From assembly GCF_005502935.1 (NCBI RefSeq), contig NZ_SCMP01000016.1, positions 1 through 64,000 of the forward strand: DNA of 64,000 bases, written 5' to 3'. Positions 21,356 through 29,318 of this stretch are shown piece after piece. The notes beneath the pieces are model-generated. The model made no database searches. It was given only the letters and a program-made list of their open reading frames with translations, and was not told the DNA's origin. The DNA comes from Pseudomonas sp. 2FG (GTDB lineage: Bacteria > Pseudomonadota > Gammaproteobacteria > Pseudomonadales > Pseudomonadaceae). Both the position numbers and the translations under genes were made by a program. How positions within the stretch are numbered: the first letter of the stretch is position 1; each line of letters opens with the position of its first letter.

Positions 21356-22240
21356 ATGCGTATGCGCCTGATGCTGCTGGGCGGTGGTAATGCTCTTGGG
21401 CAGGCGCTGATTCGCCTGGGCGCCGAGGAGGACATTGGCTTCCTCGCGCCGCGCCCGCCGGAAGGGGGCTGGGATGCCGCCAGCCTGACCCAGTTGCTCG
21501 ATGAAACCCGCCCCGATGCGCTGATCAATCTCGCCTACTACTTCGACTGGTTCCAGGCCGAAGTAGTCAGCGAAGAGCGCTTTGTGGCCCAGGAACGGGC
21601 GGTCGAGCGCTTGGCTGAACTGTGCCAGCATCACGCTATTCGCCTGCTGCAACCGTCGAGCTATCGGGTGTTCGACGGCTCGCGTGCCACCGCCTACAGC
21701 GAGAAGGAGGAGCAGGTTCCGCTCGGTTTGCGTGGGCAAACGCTCTGGCGGATCGAGCAGAGCGTGCGCGCGGCCTGTCCGCGGCATGTGTTACTGCGCT
21801 TTGGCTGGTTGCTCGACGAAAGCGTCGATGGCCTGCTCGGGCGCTTTCTCAGCCGCGCCGAGCAGGATGCTGAGTTGTTTCTAGCGGACGACCGGCGTGG
21901 TAATCCGACTCCGGTCGATGATGCCGCGCGGGTGATTATCGCCGTGTTGAAACAGCTGGACTGCCTGGCGCCGCTGTGGGGCACTTACCACTACGGTGGC
22001 TACGAGGCGACCACCTCGTTGGCGCTGGGCCAGGCCGTTCTGGCGGAGGCCCGGGCCTTCCGAAGTTTACGGGTGCAAGAGATCAGCCCGCAGGCCCATG
22101 CGGCCCGCCCAGATGCCGCCGATGAGCCGCAACATGCGGTGCTGGCCTGCAAGAAAATTCTGCATACCTTCGGCATCAAGCCGCGTGCTTGGCGGGCTGG
22201 GCTGCCGAGCCTTCTGGATCGTTATTATCGTCATGTCTGA
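21356..22240 (+). CDS. RmlD-like NAD(P)-binding protein, catalytic pair lost
   Basis: 294 residues of the sugar-nucleotide reductase (RmlD) fold: N-terminal LGGGNALGQAL dinucleotide loop, and SSYRVFDGS corresponding to the substrate-side STDYVFDG of RmlD. The catalytic YxxxK of the family (normally in PLNVYGRSK) reads PLGLRGQTL, so Tyr becomes Arg126 and Lys becomes Leu130. A reductase role is therefore doubtful. It overlaps the next gene by 8 bases, suggesting a coupled pair. A similar pair precedes oprG in P. aeruginosa (recalled). Confidence 0.7.
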   Translation: MRMRLMLLGGGNALGQALIRLGAEEDIGFLAPRPPEGGWDAASLTQLLDETRPDALINLAYYFDWFQAEVVSEERFVAQERAVERLAELCQHHAIRLLQPSSYRVFDGSRATAYSEKEEQVPLGLRGQTLWRIEQSVRAACPRHVLLRFGWLLDESVDGLLGRFLSRAEQDAELFLADDRRGNPTPVDDAARVIIAVLKQLDCLAPLWGTYHYGGYEATTSLALGQAVLAEARAFRSLRVQEISPQAHAARPDAADEPQHAVLACKKILHTFGIKPRAWRAGLPSLLDRYYRHV

Positions 22241-23165
22241 TTCGCCTATTTTGGTCACCGGTGGAGCCGGTTTTATCGGCTCGCATCTGGTCGATGCGCT
22301 GCTCGCCAAGGGCTATGCCGTACGCGTGCTGGATAATCTGTCGACGGGCAAGCCGGGCAACCTGCCGCTGGAAAACCCGGCGCTGGAGCTGATAGTCGGT
22401 GATGTCGCCGATGCGGCGCTGGTGCTGCGGGCGGTCGCCGGCTGCCAGGCGGTGGTGCATCTGGCGGCGGTGGCCTCGGTGCAGGCTTCGGTGGACGATC
22501 CGGTCAGCACCCACCAGAGCAATTTCGTCGGCACCCTGAATGTGTGCGAGGCGATGCGCCAGCACGGCGTCAAGCGGGTGCTGTTCGCCTCCAGCGCGGC
22601 GGTGTATGGCAACAATGGTGAAGGCCAGGCGATCGATGAAGACACGCCCAAGGCCCCGCTGACGCCTTATGCGGTGGACAAGCTGGGCAGTGAGCAGTAC
22701 CTGGATTTCTATCGTCGCCAGCATGGCCTGGAGCCGGCGATCTTTCGCTTCTTCAATATCTTCGGGCCGCGCCAGGATCCGTCCTCGCCCTATTCCGGGG
22801 TGATCAGCATCTTTATCGAGCGTGCGCAGCAGGGCCTGCCGATCACGGTGTTTGGCGATGGTGAGCAGACTCGCGACTTCGTCTATGTCGGCGATCTGGT
22901 CGGGCTGCTGCTGCAGGCGCTGGAGTTGCCGACGCTCGAGGGGGGCGCGGTGAACGTCGGTTTGAACCGTGCCACTAGCCTCAACCAGCTGTTGGCCGAG
23001 ATCGCCGGAGTGCTCGGCGGCCTGCCGCAAGTGAGCCATGTGGCGGCCCGTGCCGGCGATATTCGTCATTCGCGGGCGAACAATCGGCGCCTGTTGAGCC
23101 GTTACCGCTTCCTCGAGCCGACGCCTATGAGTGTTGGCCTGGCGCGCTTGCTGGGGCGTGACTAA
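22233..23165 (+). CDS. NAD-dependent sugar-nucleotide epimerase/dehydratase
   Basis: 310 residues, extended short-chain dehydrogenase of the GalE/WbpP type. The NAD loop TGGAGFIGSHL is at the N-terminus and the catalytic YAVDK (YxxxK) follows TPKAPLTP. It probably epimerises or dehydrates a UDP- or dTDP-sugar; the substrate cannot be read from sequence. The ATG at 22233 overlaps the upstream gene by 8 bases. A strong terminator follows. Confidence 0.85.
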   Translation: MSDSPILVTGGAGFIGSHLVDALLAKGYAVRVLDNLSTGKPGNLPLENPALELIVGDVADAALVLRAVAGCQAVVHLAAVASVQASVDDPVSTHQSNFVGTLNVCEAMRQHGVKRVLFASSAAVYGNNGEGQAIDEDTPKAPLTPYAVDKLGSEQYLDFYRRQHGLEPAIFRFFNIFGPRQDPSSPYSGVISIFIERAQQGLPITVFGDGEQTRDFVYVGDLVGLLLQALELPTLEGGAVNVGLNRATSLNQLLAEIAGVLGGLPQVSHVAARAGDIRHSRANNRRLLSRYRFLEPTPMSVGLARLLGRD

Positions 23166-23182
23166 GCCTTAGTGCCGGCAGC

Positions 23183-23216
23183 AAAAAAGCCGGCGAGTGA
23201 TTCGCCGGCTTTTTTA
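23183..23216. terminator. Bidirectional terminator between epimerase gene and oprG
   Basis: A 14-bp stem (23183-23196 with 23202-23215), A-rich on the left and T-rich on the right, so it serves both convergent genes. Confidence 0.92.
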
Positions 23217-23222
23217 TCCACA

Positions 23223-23891
23223 TCAGAATTTGTAACCGAGGCCAACCATATACACCCAGGGGTCGACATCCACGTCGACCTTGACCTTGGTATCGCCCAG
23301 ATAAGTCGTGGCCGTGGTGTCGATATCCACGTACCAGACCGCGGCGTTCAACAGCAGTTGCTCGCTCAGCATCAGGTCGACCCCGGCTTGCAGGGCCAAG
23401 CCCATCGAATCGTCCAGCTCCAGGTTGTTGAAACCTTGCGACTTGCGTGTGCTGGTCAGCTCTTCGTCGAAGAACAGCGTGTAGTTCAGGCCGGCGCCGA
23501 CGTAGGGCTGGACCTGGGATTTTGCAGCGAGCGGGTAGTACTGCAGGGAAAGGGTCGGCGGCAGCTGTTTGAGGTCGGCCAGTTTGCCGTCCAGCGCGCC
23601 GAGACCTTTGACGCCGACGCTGTGCTGGAAGGGTGTGGCGGCCAGTAGTTCGACCGCAACATGGTCGCTGAGCATATAGGCGGCGGTCAGGCCGAGCTGG
23701 GTGTCGCTATCCAGCGTGGCCTGGCTGCCGGCGACCTTGGCGCCGGCGATGGCCAGGCTGGAGCTGTCCTCATGGGGATCTGTGCTGGCGGCGCCGGCGC
23801 GGATGATCAGGTCGCCCGCTTGATGGGCCTGGGCCATGGGGGTGGCGAGGGCCAGTGCGAGCAGCGAGGCGGCAAACAGAGACTTGTGCAT
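23223..23891 (-). CDS. oprG: OmpW-family outer membrane protein OprG
   Basis: 222 residues. A signal peptide (MHKSLFAASLLALALATPMA, cut after AQA) is followed by an eight-strand barrel ending in Phe (MVGLGYKF), typical of outer membrane proteins. OmpW proteins admit small hydrophobic molecules; P. aeruginosa OprG is reported as anaerobically regulated. The frame is open upstream to 24014, but the signal peptide and an AAGGA at 23899-23903 fix the start at 23891. A candidate Anr site and a perfect inverted repeat lie upstream. Confidence 0.9.
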   Translation of the reverse strand: MHKSLFAASLLALALATPMAQAHQAGDLIIRAGAASTDPHEDSSSLAIAGAKVAGSQATLDSDTQLGLTAAYMLSDHVAVELLAATPFQHSVGVKGLGALDGKLADLKQLPPTLSLQYYPLAAKSQVQPYVGAGLNYTLFFDEELTSTRKSQGFNNLELDDSMGLALQAGVDLMLSEQLLLNAAVWYVDIDTTATTYLGDTKVKVDVDVDPWVYMVGLGYKF

Positions 23892-23899
23892 TAAGGGGT

Positions 23900-23938
23900 C
23901 CTTAACATTGAACGGGTTGGCTGAGTTCAATGTTAAGG
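23900..23938 (-). repeat. Perfect 14-bp inverted repeat over the oprG promoter and RBS
   Basis: CCTTAACATTGAAC (23900-23913) and GTTCAATGTTAAGG (23925-23938) are exact reverse complements, 11 bases apart. One arm contains the oprG ribosome-binding site, the other the likely -10 region. It can be a DNA operator for a dimeric regulator or, in a longer transcript, a hairpin hiding the RBS. Confidence 0.9.
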
Positions 23939-23956
23939 AGCGCCTGCGGCGCCATC

Positions 23957-23970
23957 TTGATCCAGAGCAA
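23957..23970 (-). promoter_or_regulatory. Candidate Anr/Fnr box of oprG
   Basis: Read on the minus strand, TTGCTCTGGATCAA matches TTGAT-N4-ATCAA at nine of ten positions. If it sits at -41.5, transcription starts at about 23922 and the -10 region falls at TAACAT (23930-23935) in the inverted repeat. That is the classical geometry for an Anr-activated promoter. Confidence 0.65.
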
Positions 23971-24023
23971 GGCTTGCCGAATCTGCGTGCTAACGGGCTC
24001 TTACTTTTCGGCAATGCTCAGCG

Positions 24024-24557
24024 TTAGCTGTCGGGCATCTCGTAGGGATAGATCTTGCTGGCGTCCATCTGATAACCGGCCTCCGCCAGTTCGCTGCTGC
24101 TGGCTTGCACTTGCAATGGGCCTTCGATCCAGAAGGGTTGATACAGGGCATCCATCAACACGCCCAGTTCGCTGGTGACGTGGACGATCTGATTGGACGG
24201 CGGTGGCGGCACGTGGATGCAGGCGCCGAAATAGGGCACCAGGAGAAACTCGGTGACGCGGCCTTCTTCGGTGACCTCCAGCGGCACTATGTAGCCGGGC
24301 AGTTTCACGTCCTGGCCATCCAGGGCTTGGACCACCGGTGCGGCAGGCGACTGTTGCGTGGCCGCCGGAGCGGATTCGGCAGCCAAGGCGTCGGCCAGTT
24401 GCGAGAGGTCATGGAGCGGCGCTGGCGCTTGGCTTGCCGCCGGTGCGTCCGCCGGAATCAATTGCGACCAGGTCAGCTCGCGCACCTGCGCCGCCTCGAC
24501 GTGCAGGGCCAGTGGGGTCGCCAGTAACAGCGCAAGGGTCAGTGAGCGGCGCAACAT
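24024..24557 (-). CDS. Periplasmic DUF3299 protein of the zinc ABC cluster
   Basis: 177 residues: signal peptide (MLRRSLTLALLLATPLALHV, cut near EAA), a variable Ala/Pro-rich stretch, then the DUF3299 core (LPGYIVPLEV ... FGACIHVPPPPSNQ) holding one Cys and one His that could bind metal. It is the last gene of the four-gene minus-strand cluster, 10 bases after the permease stop, with AGGA before its ATG. Function unknown; DUF3299 proteins accompany zinc-responsive ABC genes in Pseudomonas and Vibrio. Confidence 0.78.
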   Translation of the reverse strand: MLRRSLTLALLLATPLALHVEAAQVRELTWSQLIPADAPAASQAPAPLHDLSQLADALAAESAPAATQQSPAAPVVQALDGQDVKLPGYIVPLEVTEEGRVTEFLLVPYFGACIHVPPPPSNQIVHVTSELGVLMDALYQPFWIEGPLQVQASSSELAEAGYQMDASKIYPYEMPDS

Positions 24558-24567
24558 CAAGCGATCC

Positions 24568-25833
24568 TCATATGCGTATGGACAGGCCATCGGCCAGCGA
24601 CTGCCGATAGGCGCGCCAGGCCGGCACACAGCCCATCAGCAGGGCAGTGGCCAGAATAGCGCCGAGCAGCGTCCACTCATAGCGGCTCGGCAGCGCCAGC
24701 GGCAGATACAGGCCGTAATTGGCCTGCACATAGCCTTGGGCGCCGGCGATGCCGACGTAGAGCAGCAGCGTGCCGAGCAGCACGCCAGCGCAGGCCAGGG
24801 CAAAGGCTTCCAACACCAGCAGGCTGGCGATATGCCAAGGCCGCGCGCCGACCGAACGAAGGATCGCCATCTCGCGGCGCCGCTCATTCAGGCTGGTCAG
24901 GATTGCCGTGAGCATGCCAATCAGCCCGGTGATCACCACGAACAGCGAGACCACGAACAACGCCTTCTCTGCGGTGCCCATCAGGCTCCACAGCTCTTGC
25001 AGGGCTACGCCAGGCAGGATCGCCAGCAGCGGTTCGCCACGAAACTCGTTGATCTCGCGCTGCACGCTGAAGGTGGCGATCTTGCTGTTCAGCCCCAGCA
25101 TGACCGCGGTGATGGCTTGTGGAGTCAGGTCCATGGTGCGCGCCTGCTCGGCGCTGAGCCGCCCGGCGCCTTGCGCCGGCACACCGCCCTGCCAGTCGAT
25201 ATGCAGCGCCTGCATGCCGCCCAGGCTGATATGCAGGGTGCGGTCTACCGGGGTGCCGGTGCGTTGGAGGATGCCGACCACGGTGAAGGGTTTGTCGTCG
25301 TGCTTGACCAGGCTCACCGTCGCCACGCCGTGGGCAAGCACGATCTGCTCGCCGAGCCGGTACTTGAGGGCGGCGGCCACTTCGGCACCGAGGACCAGCT
25401 CGAAGGGGTCGCTCGCGAAGGCCCGGCCCTGCGCCAGCTGCAGGGCTTGCCCGCGGCCGTAGTGGTAGTGCTCGAAGTAGGCCGTGCTGGTGCCCATCAC
25501 TCGGTAGCCGCGATGGGAGTCGCCGAGGGACAGCGGAATGGCCCATTTCACCCGCGGGCTGTGGGCGAAATGCTCGAAACTGTCCCAGCGAATATTGTTG
25601 GTGGCGTTGCCGATACGGAACACCGAATACAGCAACAGGTTGATCGAGCCCGAGCGGGCGCCGACGATCAGGTCGGTGCCGCTGATGGTGCTAGCGAAGC
25701 TGGCACGCGCCTCGCTGCGCACCCGCTCGACGGCCAGCAGCAGGCAGACCGACAGGGCGATGGCGAACACGGTGAGCCAGGCGGTAAAGCGCCGATTGGC
25801 CAGGCTGGCCATGGCCAGACGAAACAGATACAT
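24568..25833 (-). CDS. ABC transporter permease (FtsX/MacB-like), zinc cluster
   Basis: 421 residues. One N-terminal membrane segment (about 17-37), a large periplasmic domain, and three C-terminal segments make the FtsX-type topology of LolC/MacB permeases. Such systems usually move substrates from the membrane or drive periplasmic work rather than act as classic importers. It starts one base after the ATPase stop. The open frame extends upstream to 25998, but the ATG at 25833 gives the family start. Confidence 0.86.
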   Translation of the reverse strand: MYLFRLAMASLANRRFTAWLTVFAIALSVCLLLAVERVRSEARASFASTISGTDLIVGARSGSINLLLYSVFRIGNATNNIRWDSFEHFAHSPRVKWAIPLSLGDSHRGYRVMGTSTAYFEHYHYGRGQALQLAQGRAFASDPFELVLGAEVAAALKYRLGEQIVLAHGVATVSLVKHDDKPFTVVGILQRTGTPVDRTLHISLGGMQALHIDWQGGVPAQGAGRLSAEQARTMDLTPQAITAVMLGLNSKIATFSVQREINEFRGEPLLAILPGVALQELWSLMGTAEKALFVVSLFVVITGLIGMLTAILTSLNERRREMAILRSVGARPWHIASLLVLEAFALACAGVLLGTLLLYVGIAGAQGYVQANYGLYLPLALPSRYEWTLLGAILATALLMGCVPAWRAYRQSLADGLSIRI

Positions 25834-25834
25834 C

Positions 25835-26545
25835 TCAGACCTCCGCGGGCTTGGCTGCGCGATTGAGTTCGGCCAGGGACAGATGGCGATCGAACAGCGG
25901 CGCCAGGCTCTGATCGTGGCTGACGAACAGCAGGCTGGCGCCGGCCTCGCGACATTCGGCGAACAGCAGCTGGAGGAAGGCTTCGCGGGCGTCGGCATCC
26001 AGCGCCGAAGTGGGTTCGTCGGCGATCACCAGTTCCGGCTGGCCAATCAACGCACGGGCGGCGGCAACCCGCTGTTGCTGACCGATGGACAGTTCATCGG
26101 CGCGGCGCGCCAGCAGGTTCGGGTCCTTCAAGCCCAGGTGCGCGAGCAGGGTGGCGGCGGCCTGATCGACACTGCCGTGGCGCTGCCTGGCGCGGCGGGC
26201 ACGGAGTTTGGAGAAGTGGCAGGGCAGCTCGACGTTCTCGCGTACCGAGAGAAACGGCAGCAGGTTGAATTGCTGAAAGATGTAGCCGGTGTGATCGACC
26301 CGATAGTGATCGCGCGCGCCCGCGGACAGCGCCGTCAGCTCCTGCCCGAGCAGGCGGATGCTGCCGCGATTGGGCTTCTGCACGCCGCCGAGCAGGCCGA
26401 GCAGGGTGGTCTTGCCGCTGCCGCTGGGGCCTTTGAGGAACAGGGTTTCCCCGCGCTCCAGGCGGAACGCCGGAATATCCAGAAGCTCCGCGTGGCCAGG
26501 CCAGGCGAAGCCGAGGTCGGTAAGCGCTATCAGTGCTGGGCTCAT
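25835..26545 (-). CDS. ABC transporter ATP-binding protein, zinc cluster
   Basis: 236 residues, a complete ABC ATPase: Walker A GPSGSGKTT near residue 40, signature LSIGQQQRVA and Walker B LVIADEPTSALDA. LolD/MacB-like subgroup, matching the FtsX-type permease that follows. Part of the minus-strand cluster 27157 to 24024 behind the Zur box. Confidence 0.93.
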   Translation of the reverse strand: MSPALIALTDLGFAWPGHAELLDIPAFRLERGETLFLKGPSGSGKTTLLGLLGGVQKPNRGSIRLLGQELTALSAGARDHYRVDHTGYIFQQFNLLPFLSVRENVELPCHFSKLRARRARQRHGSVDQAAATLLAHLGLKDPNLLARRADELSIGQQQRVAAARALIGQPELVIADEPTSALDADAREAFLQLLFAECREAGASLLFVSHDQSLAPLFDRHLSLAELNRAAKPAEV

Positions 26546-26599
26546 AAATAAGCGGCCGGGTTACCTCAGCCGGTTCTGCTGCGAATTAAAAAGGATGTT

Positions 26600-27157
26600 T
26601 TAGAAGCTCAGGGTGGGGTTGGCCGCCGTGGCCTCGATCCCTTGCTGACCTTTGGGGCCGATCAGTTGTACCTGAATTTTTTCGGTGCCGGGGAATTTGT
26701 CGAACAACCCACTCAGGCTCACCGCTTTGAGTTCGGCAGGGGCACTACAGCTCAGCTGATAGCGAGCGTGGACCTCGCTATGTTCAATCTCGCCTGCTCT
26801 CTCGGCCTTGGCCTCGGCGAACAGCGGGCTTTCCAGTTCCTGTTTGGCCACTGTGCAACCGGCGGCGACTGGCAGGCCGAACAGGCTCAGCGGCTGTTCC
26901 AGCTCGGCGCGGGCAGCGGCGACCTTGGCTTGGTCGGCCGCGCTCTTGGCCAGATGTTCGAAGCCGAGCAGATTCTTCGCCGGGCTTTCCAGTTCGATTT
27001 CCAGGCTCTGGCCATCCAGCACCACGTTCAGCTCGGCCACGCCATGCTCGTGTTTTCCCAGGCTGGCGTGTTCCTCATGTTGGTGTTCATCGCCATGGGC
27101 GTAAGCGCTGGCCAGGGGCAGCAGGGCAAAGGGTAGGGCGAGCAGCAGGCGGCGCAT
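26600..27157 (-). CDS. His-rich periplasmic DUF2796 protein (ZrgA-like)
   Basis: 185 residues with a signal peptide cut after SAYA. The mature N-terminus is a metal-binding-like segment with six histidines in residues 21-38 (HGDEHQHEEHASLGKHEHG). The rest matches DUF2796, the family of ZrgA, described as a zinc-uptake component in Vibrio. The ATG at 27157 with GGAG upstream is chosen over a TTG at 27163. It is first in the cluster, about 40 bases downstream of the Zur box. Synteny recalls PA4063-PA4066, reported as induced by zinc shortage. Confidence 0.82.
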   Translation of the reverse strand: MRRLLLALPFALLPLASAYAHGDEHQHEEHASLGKHEHGVAELNVVLDGQSLEIELESPAKNLLGFEHLAKSAADQAKVAAARAELEQPLSLFGLPVAAGCTVAKQELESPLFAEAKAERAGEIEHSEVHARYQLSCSAPAELKAVSLSGLFDKFPGTEKIQVQLIGPKGQQGIEATAANPTLSF

Positions 27158-27196
27158 GGACAATCTCCGTGGCGGGCAAGGCGAAGCGGCGAGGTT

Positions 27197-27209
27197 GTTA
27201 TGTTATAAC
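27197..27209 (-). promoter_or_regulatory. Candidate Zur box upstream of the zinc ABC cluster
   Basis: GTTATGTTATAAC is one base from the gamma-proteobacterial Zur core GTTATANTATAAC, inside a perfect TGTTAT-GTT-ATAACA dyad (27196-27210). Its centre is about 46 bases before the ZrgA-like start. It should repress the cluster when zinc is plentiful. Confidence 0.78.
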
Positions 27210-27290
27210 AGCTTTTGCGTGCTGGCTAGCCTGCTTGGCGGCGCGCGATGTGCGTGGGAGCATGGCGACAGTGAACTCGAGGGTGTTTCT

Positions 27291-27629
27291 ATGCTGCGCA
27301 TTCGTGGACAGATCGGCGAGTGGCCGGTCGATCTGACGCTGGAACTGGGAGACGAGGACTGGGCGCGCCTGGCGGCACAGTTGCCGCGCAAGGCCGCAGT
27401 CGTCGAGCCGTCCAGCGCGCCGGAGCTGTCGGGCGAGGGGCTTTGGCGGACGGTGCAGGAGCTGTTGCGCAACGCCGGGCAAATGGAGGGGCCGGACTTA
27501 TTGGCGGAGTTGCAGGCACTGACCGGCAGCGCCGCGGCCAGCAAGCGCCTGCTGGTGCGGCTGCGGCATTGCCCGCAGGTGCAGTTGGAAAACGGCGCGG
27601 ATGCGCCGCTGTATCGCTGGGTGGGGTAG
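27291..27629 (+). CDS. Hypothetical protein
   Basis: 112 residues, MLRIRGQIGEWPVDLTLELG onward. No signal peptide or membrane segment; a beta-like N-terminus is followed by a helical region (GLWRTVQELLRNAGQMEGPD) and a strand-like end. The frame is open back to 27156, but the ATG at 27291 begins the part with protein-like composition. Divergent from the zinc cluster. A similar small gene sits between the zinc cluster and the thioredoxin-like gene in P. aeruginosa (recalled). Function unknown. Confidence 0.6.
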   Translation: MLRIRGQIGEWPVDLTLELGDEDWARLAAQLPRKAAVVEPSSAPELSGEGLWRTVQELLRNAGQMEGPDLLAELQALTGSAAASKRLLVRLRHCPQVQLENGADAPLYRWVG

Positions 27630-27688
27630 GGCGCTCGGGTTCGCTTTTGTCTCTGTGCTGCGGCCTCACCCCGCCGAGCCTGGGCCGA

Positions 27689-28561
27689 TCAATACAACGC
27701 CTGGTACAACTTGCGCCGGTAGTTGCTGACCAGCGGATGCTCGTTACCCAGCAGGTCGAACACCTGCAGCAAGGTCTTGTGCGGCAGGCCCTCGGCGTAG
27801 CCGCGGTTGCGGATGAACAGGCGCAGCAAACCGTCGAGTGCCGGCTCGTATTGCTGGCGGGCCAGTTGCTGCACGGCCAGCTGATAAACCGCTTCATCAT
27901 CTTCGGCGTTTTGCGCCAGGCGGGTTTTCAAGCTGGCGACTTCCGGCAGGTCGGCGGCTTGGCGCAGGAAGGTCAGTTGTGCACGGGCGCTGGCCAGGGC
28001 TTGTTTGTGCCCATCGCCTTTCACTGCGTCCAGCACGTTTTGCGCTTCGCTTAGCTCGCCACGTTCGGCCAGGCAGTGCGCGTACAGAATCAGTGCGGCG
28101 GGCTGCTCGCTGTCTTCGCTCAGCAGCTGTTTCAGCAGGCTTTCGGCGTCGCCGATGCGGCCTTCGGCGAATAGCGCCTGGGCGCTTTCCAGCGGATCGG
28201 CGGCGGGCGGCGGCGGTGCCTGGACGTGCGGCTCGAGGATCGCGCGGATCGCCGACTCCGGCTGGGCACCGGTGAAGCCATCGACCGGCTGACCATCCTT
28301 GAACAGCACCACGGTCGGCAGGCTGCGGATGCCGAAACGGGCGACGACGTCGGGCTCGAGATCGCAATTGACCTTGGCCAGCAGCAACTCGCCGCGGTAA
28401 CCCTCGGTGATCTGCGCCAGCAGCGGCATCAGCGCCTTGCAGGGGGCGCACCAGTCCGCCCAGAAATCTACCAGCACCGGTTTGTGAAAGGAGTTCTGGA
28501 TTACCAGTTGGTCGAAGCTGGCCGTGCTGACGTCGAAGATGTAGGGCGTGTCCTGGCTCAT
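27689..28561 (-). CDS. cnoX: Chaperedoxin CnoX/YbbN (thioredoxin + TPR)
   Basis: 290 residues: thioredoxin fold at about 1-110 followed by TPR-like helices at about 120-290. In E. coli CnoX protects substrates from oxidative aggregation and hands them to GroEL or DnaK. The active-site motif here is WCAPC, a full CXXC, whereas E. coli CnoX lacks the redox pair, so this one may also act as an oxidoreductase. Start at 28561 (MSQDTPYIFDVSTASFDQLV). Confidence 0.88.
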   Translation of the reverse strand: MSQDTPYIFDVSTASFDQLVIQNSFHKPVLVDFWADWCAPCKALMPLLAQITEGYRGELLLAKVNCDLEPDVVARFGIRSLPTVVLFKDGQPVDGFTGAQPESAIRAILEPHVQAPPPPAADPLESAQALFAEGRIGDAESLLKQLLSEDSEQPAALILYAHCLAERGELSEAQNVLDAVKGDGHKQALASARAQLTFLRQAADLPEVASLKTRLAQNAEDDEAVYQLAVQQLARQQYEPALDGLLRLFIRNRGYAEGLPHKTLLQVFDLLGNEHPLVSNYRRKLYQALY

Positions 28562-28661
28562 CGGAATTCTCGAAAACGCGGAAAGGGTTGGCGCGCAAGG
28601 GCGCTCACTGCTGAGTGGCTGCAACTATAAGTGGGGATTGAGTGACGGGAAAGCCAGCGCT

Positions 28662-29318
28662 TCAGTCGCGCGAAGCGTGATACAGGCTGACCTGGCGGAA
28701 TTCGGCGGGCTCTGCCAGGTCCGGCCAGGTGCAGGCTTCGACTATATCCAGGCGCCGATACCTCGGGTGCTGAAAGTCGCGCACTCGCGAGTCGGCCACC
28801 AGCGCGTGCTTGCCGCGCGTGAGGAACTGATCCAGCAGCGGCAGATTGGCGCGGTCGTAGAGCACGTCGGCGACCAGAATCAGGTCGAAGCGGTCGGCCT
28901 CGGCAAAGAAATCCAGCGAGTAGCTCAACTCCACGCCGTTCAGTTCGGCATTCGCCCGGCAGGCCGCGATGGCCAGCGGGTCCAGATCGCAGGCCACTAC
29001 TTCGGCGGCGCCGGCCTTGGCCGCGGCAATCGCCGCGACGCCGGAGCCGGCGCCGAAATCTAGCACGCGTTTGCCGCGCACCCACTCCGGGCGTTCGGCC
29101 AGCCAGCGCGCCAGCACCAGGCCGCTGGCCCAGCAGAAACTCCAGTACGGCGGCTCTTCGAGGATGCGTCGGGTTTCCTCGGGGCTGAAGGCGTGATCCA
29201 TGTTGGCGGCGTCGATCAGCCAGAGTTTCAGCGTGGTGCCGGGCAAGGTTTCGGCGACTAGCTGGGCATCGCCGAGCAGTTCGCCGAGGGCCGCTTGCAG
29301 CGTGCTGGGCGCCTTCAT
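28662..29318 (-). CDS. SAM-dependent methyltransferase (NNMT/lysine-methyltransferase-like)
   Basis: 218 residues of class I methyltransferase fold. SAM motif I is VLDFGAGSGVAA near residue 86, followed by an acidic residue in VVACDLDPLA and a DLILVADVLYD segment like those of ETFB or METTL-type protein lysine methyltransferases. The substrate is unknown. It overlaps the upstream lipoprotein gene by 4 bases. Confidence 0.8.
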   Translation of the reverse strand: MKAPSTLQAALGELLGDAQLVAETLPGTTLKLWLIDAANMDHAFSPEETRRILEEPPYWSFCWASGLVLARWLAERPEWVRGKRVLDFGAGSGVAAIAAAKAGAAEVVACDLDPLAIAACRANAELNGVELSYSLDFFAEADRFDLILVADVLYDRANLPLLDQFLTRGKHALVADSRVRDFQHPRYRRLDIVEACTWPDLAEPAEFRQVSLYHASRD

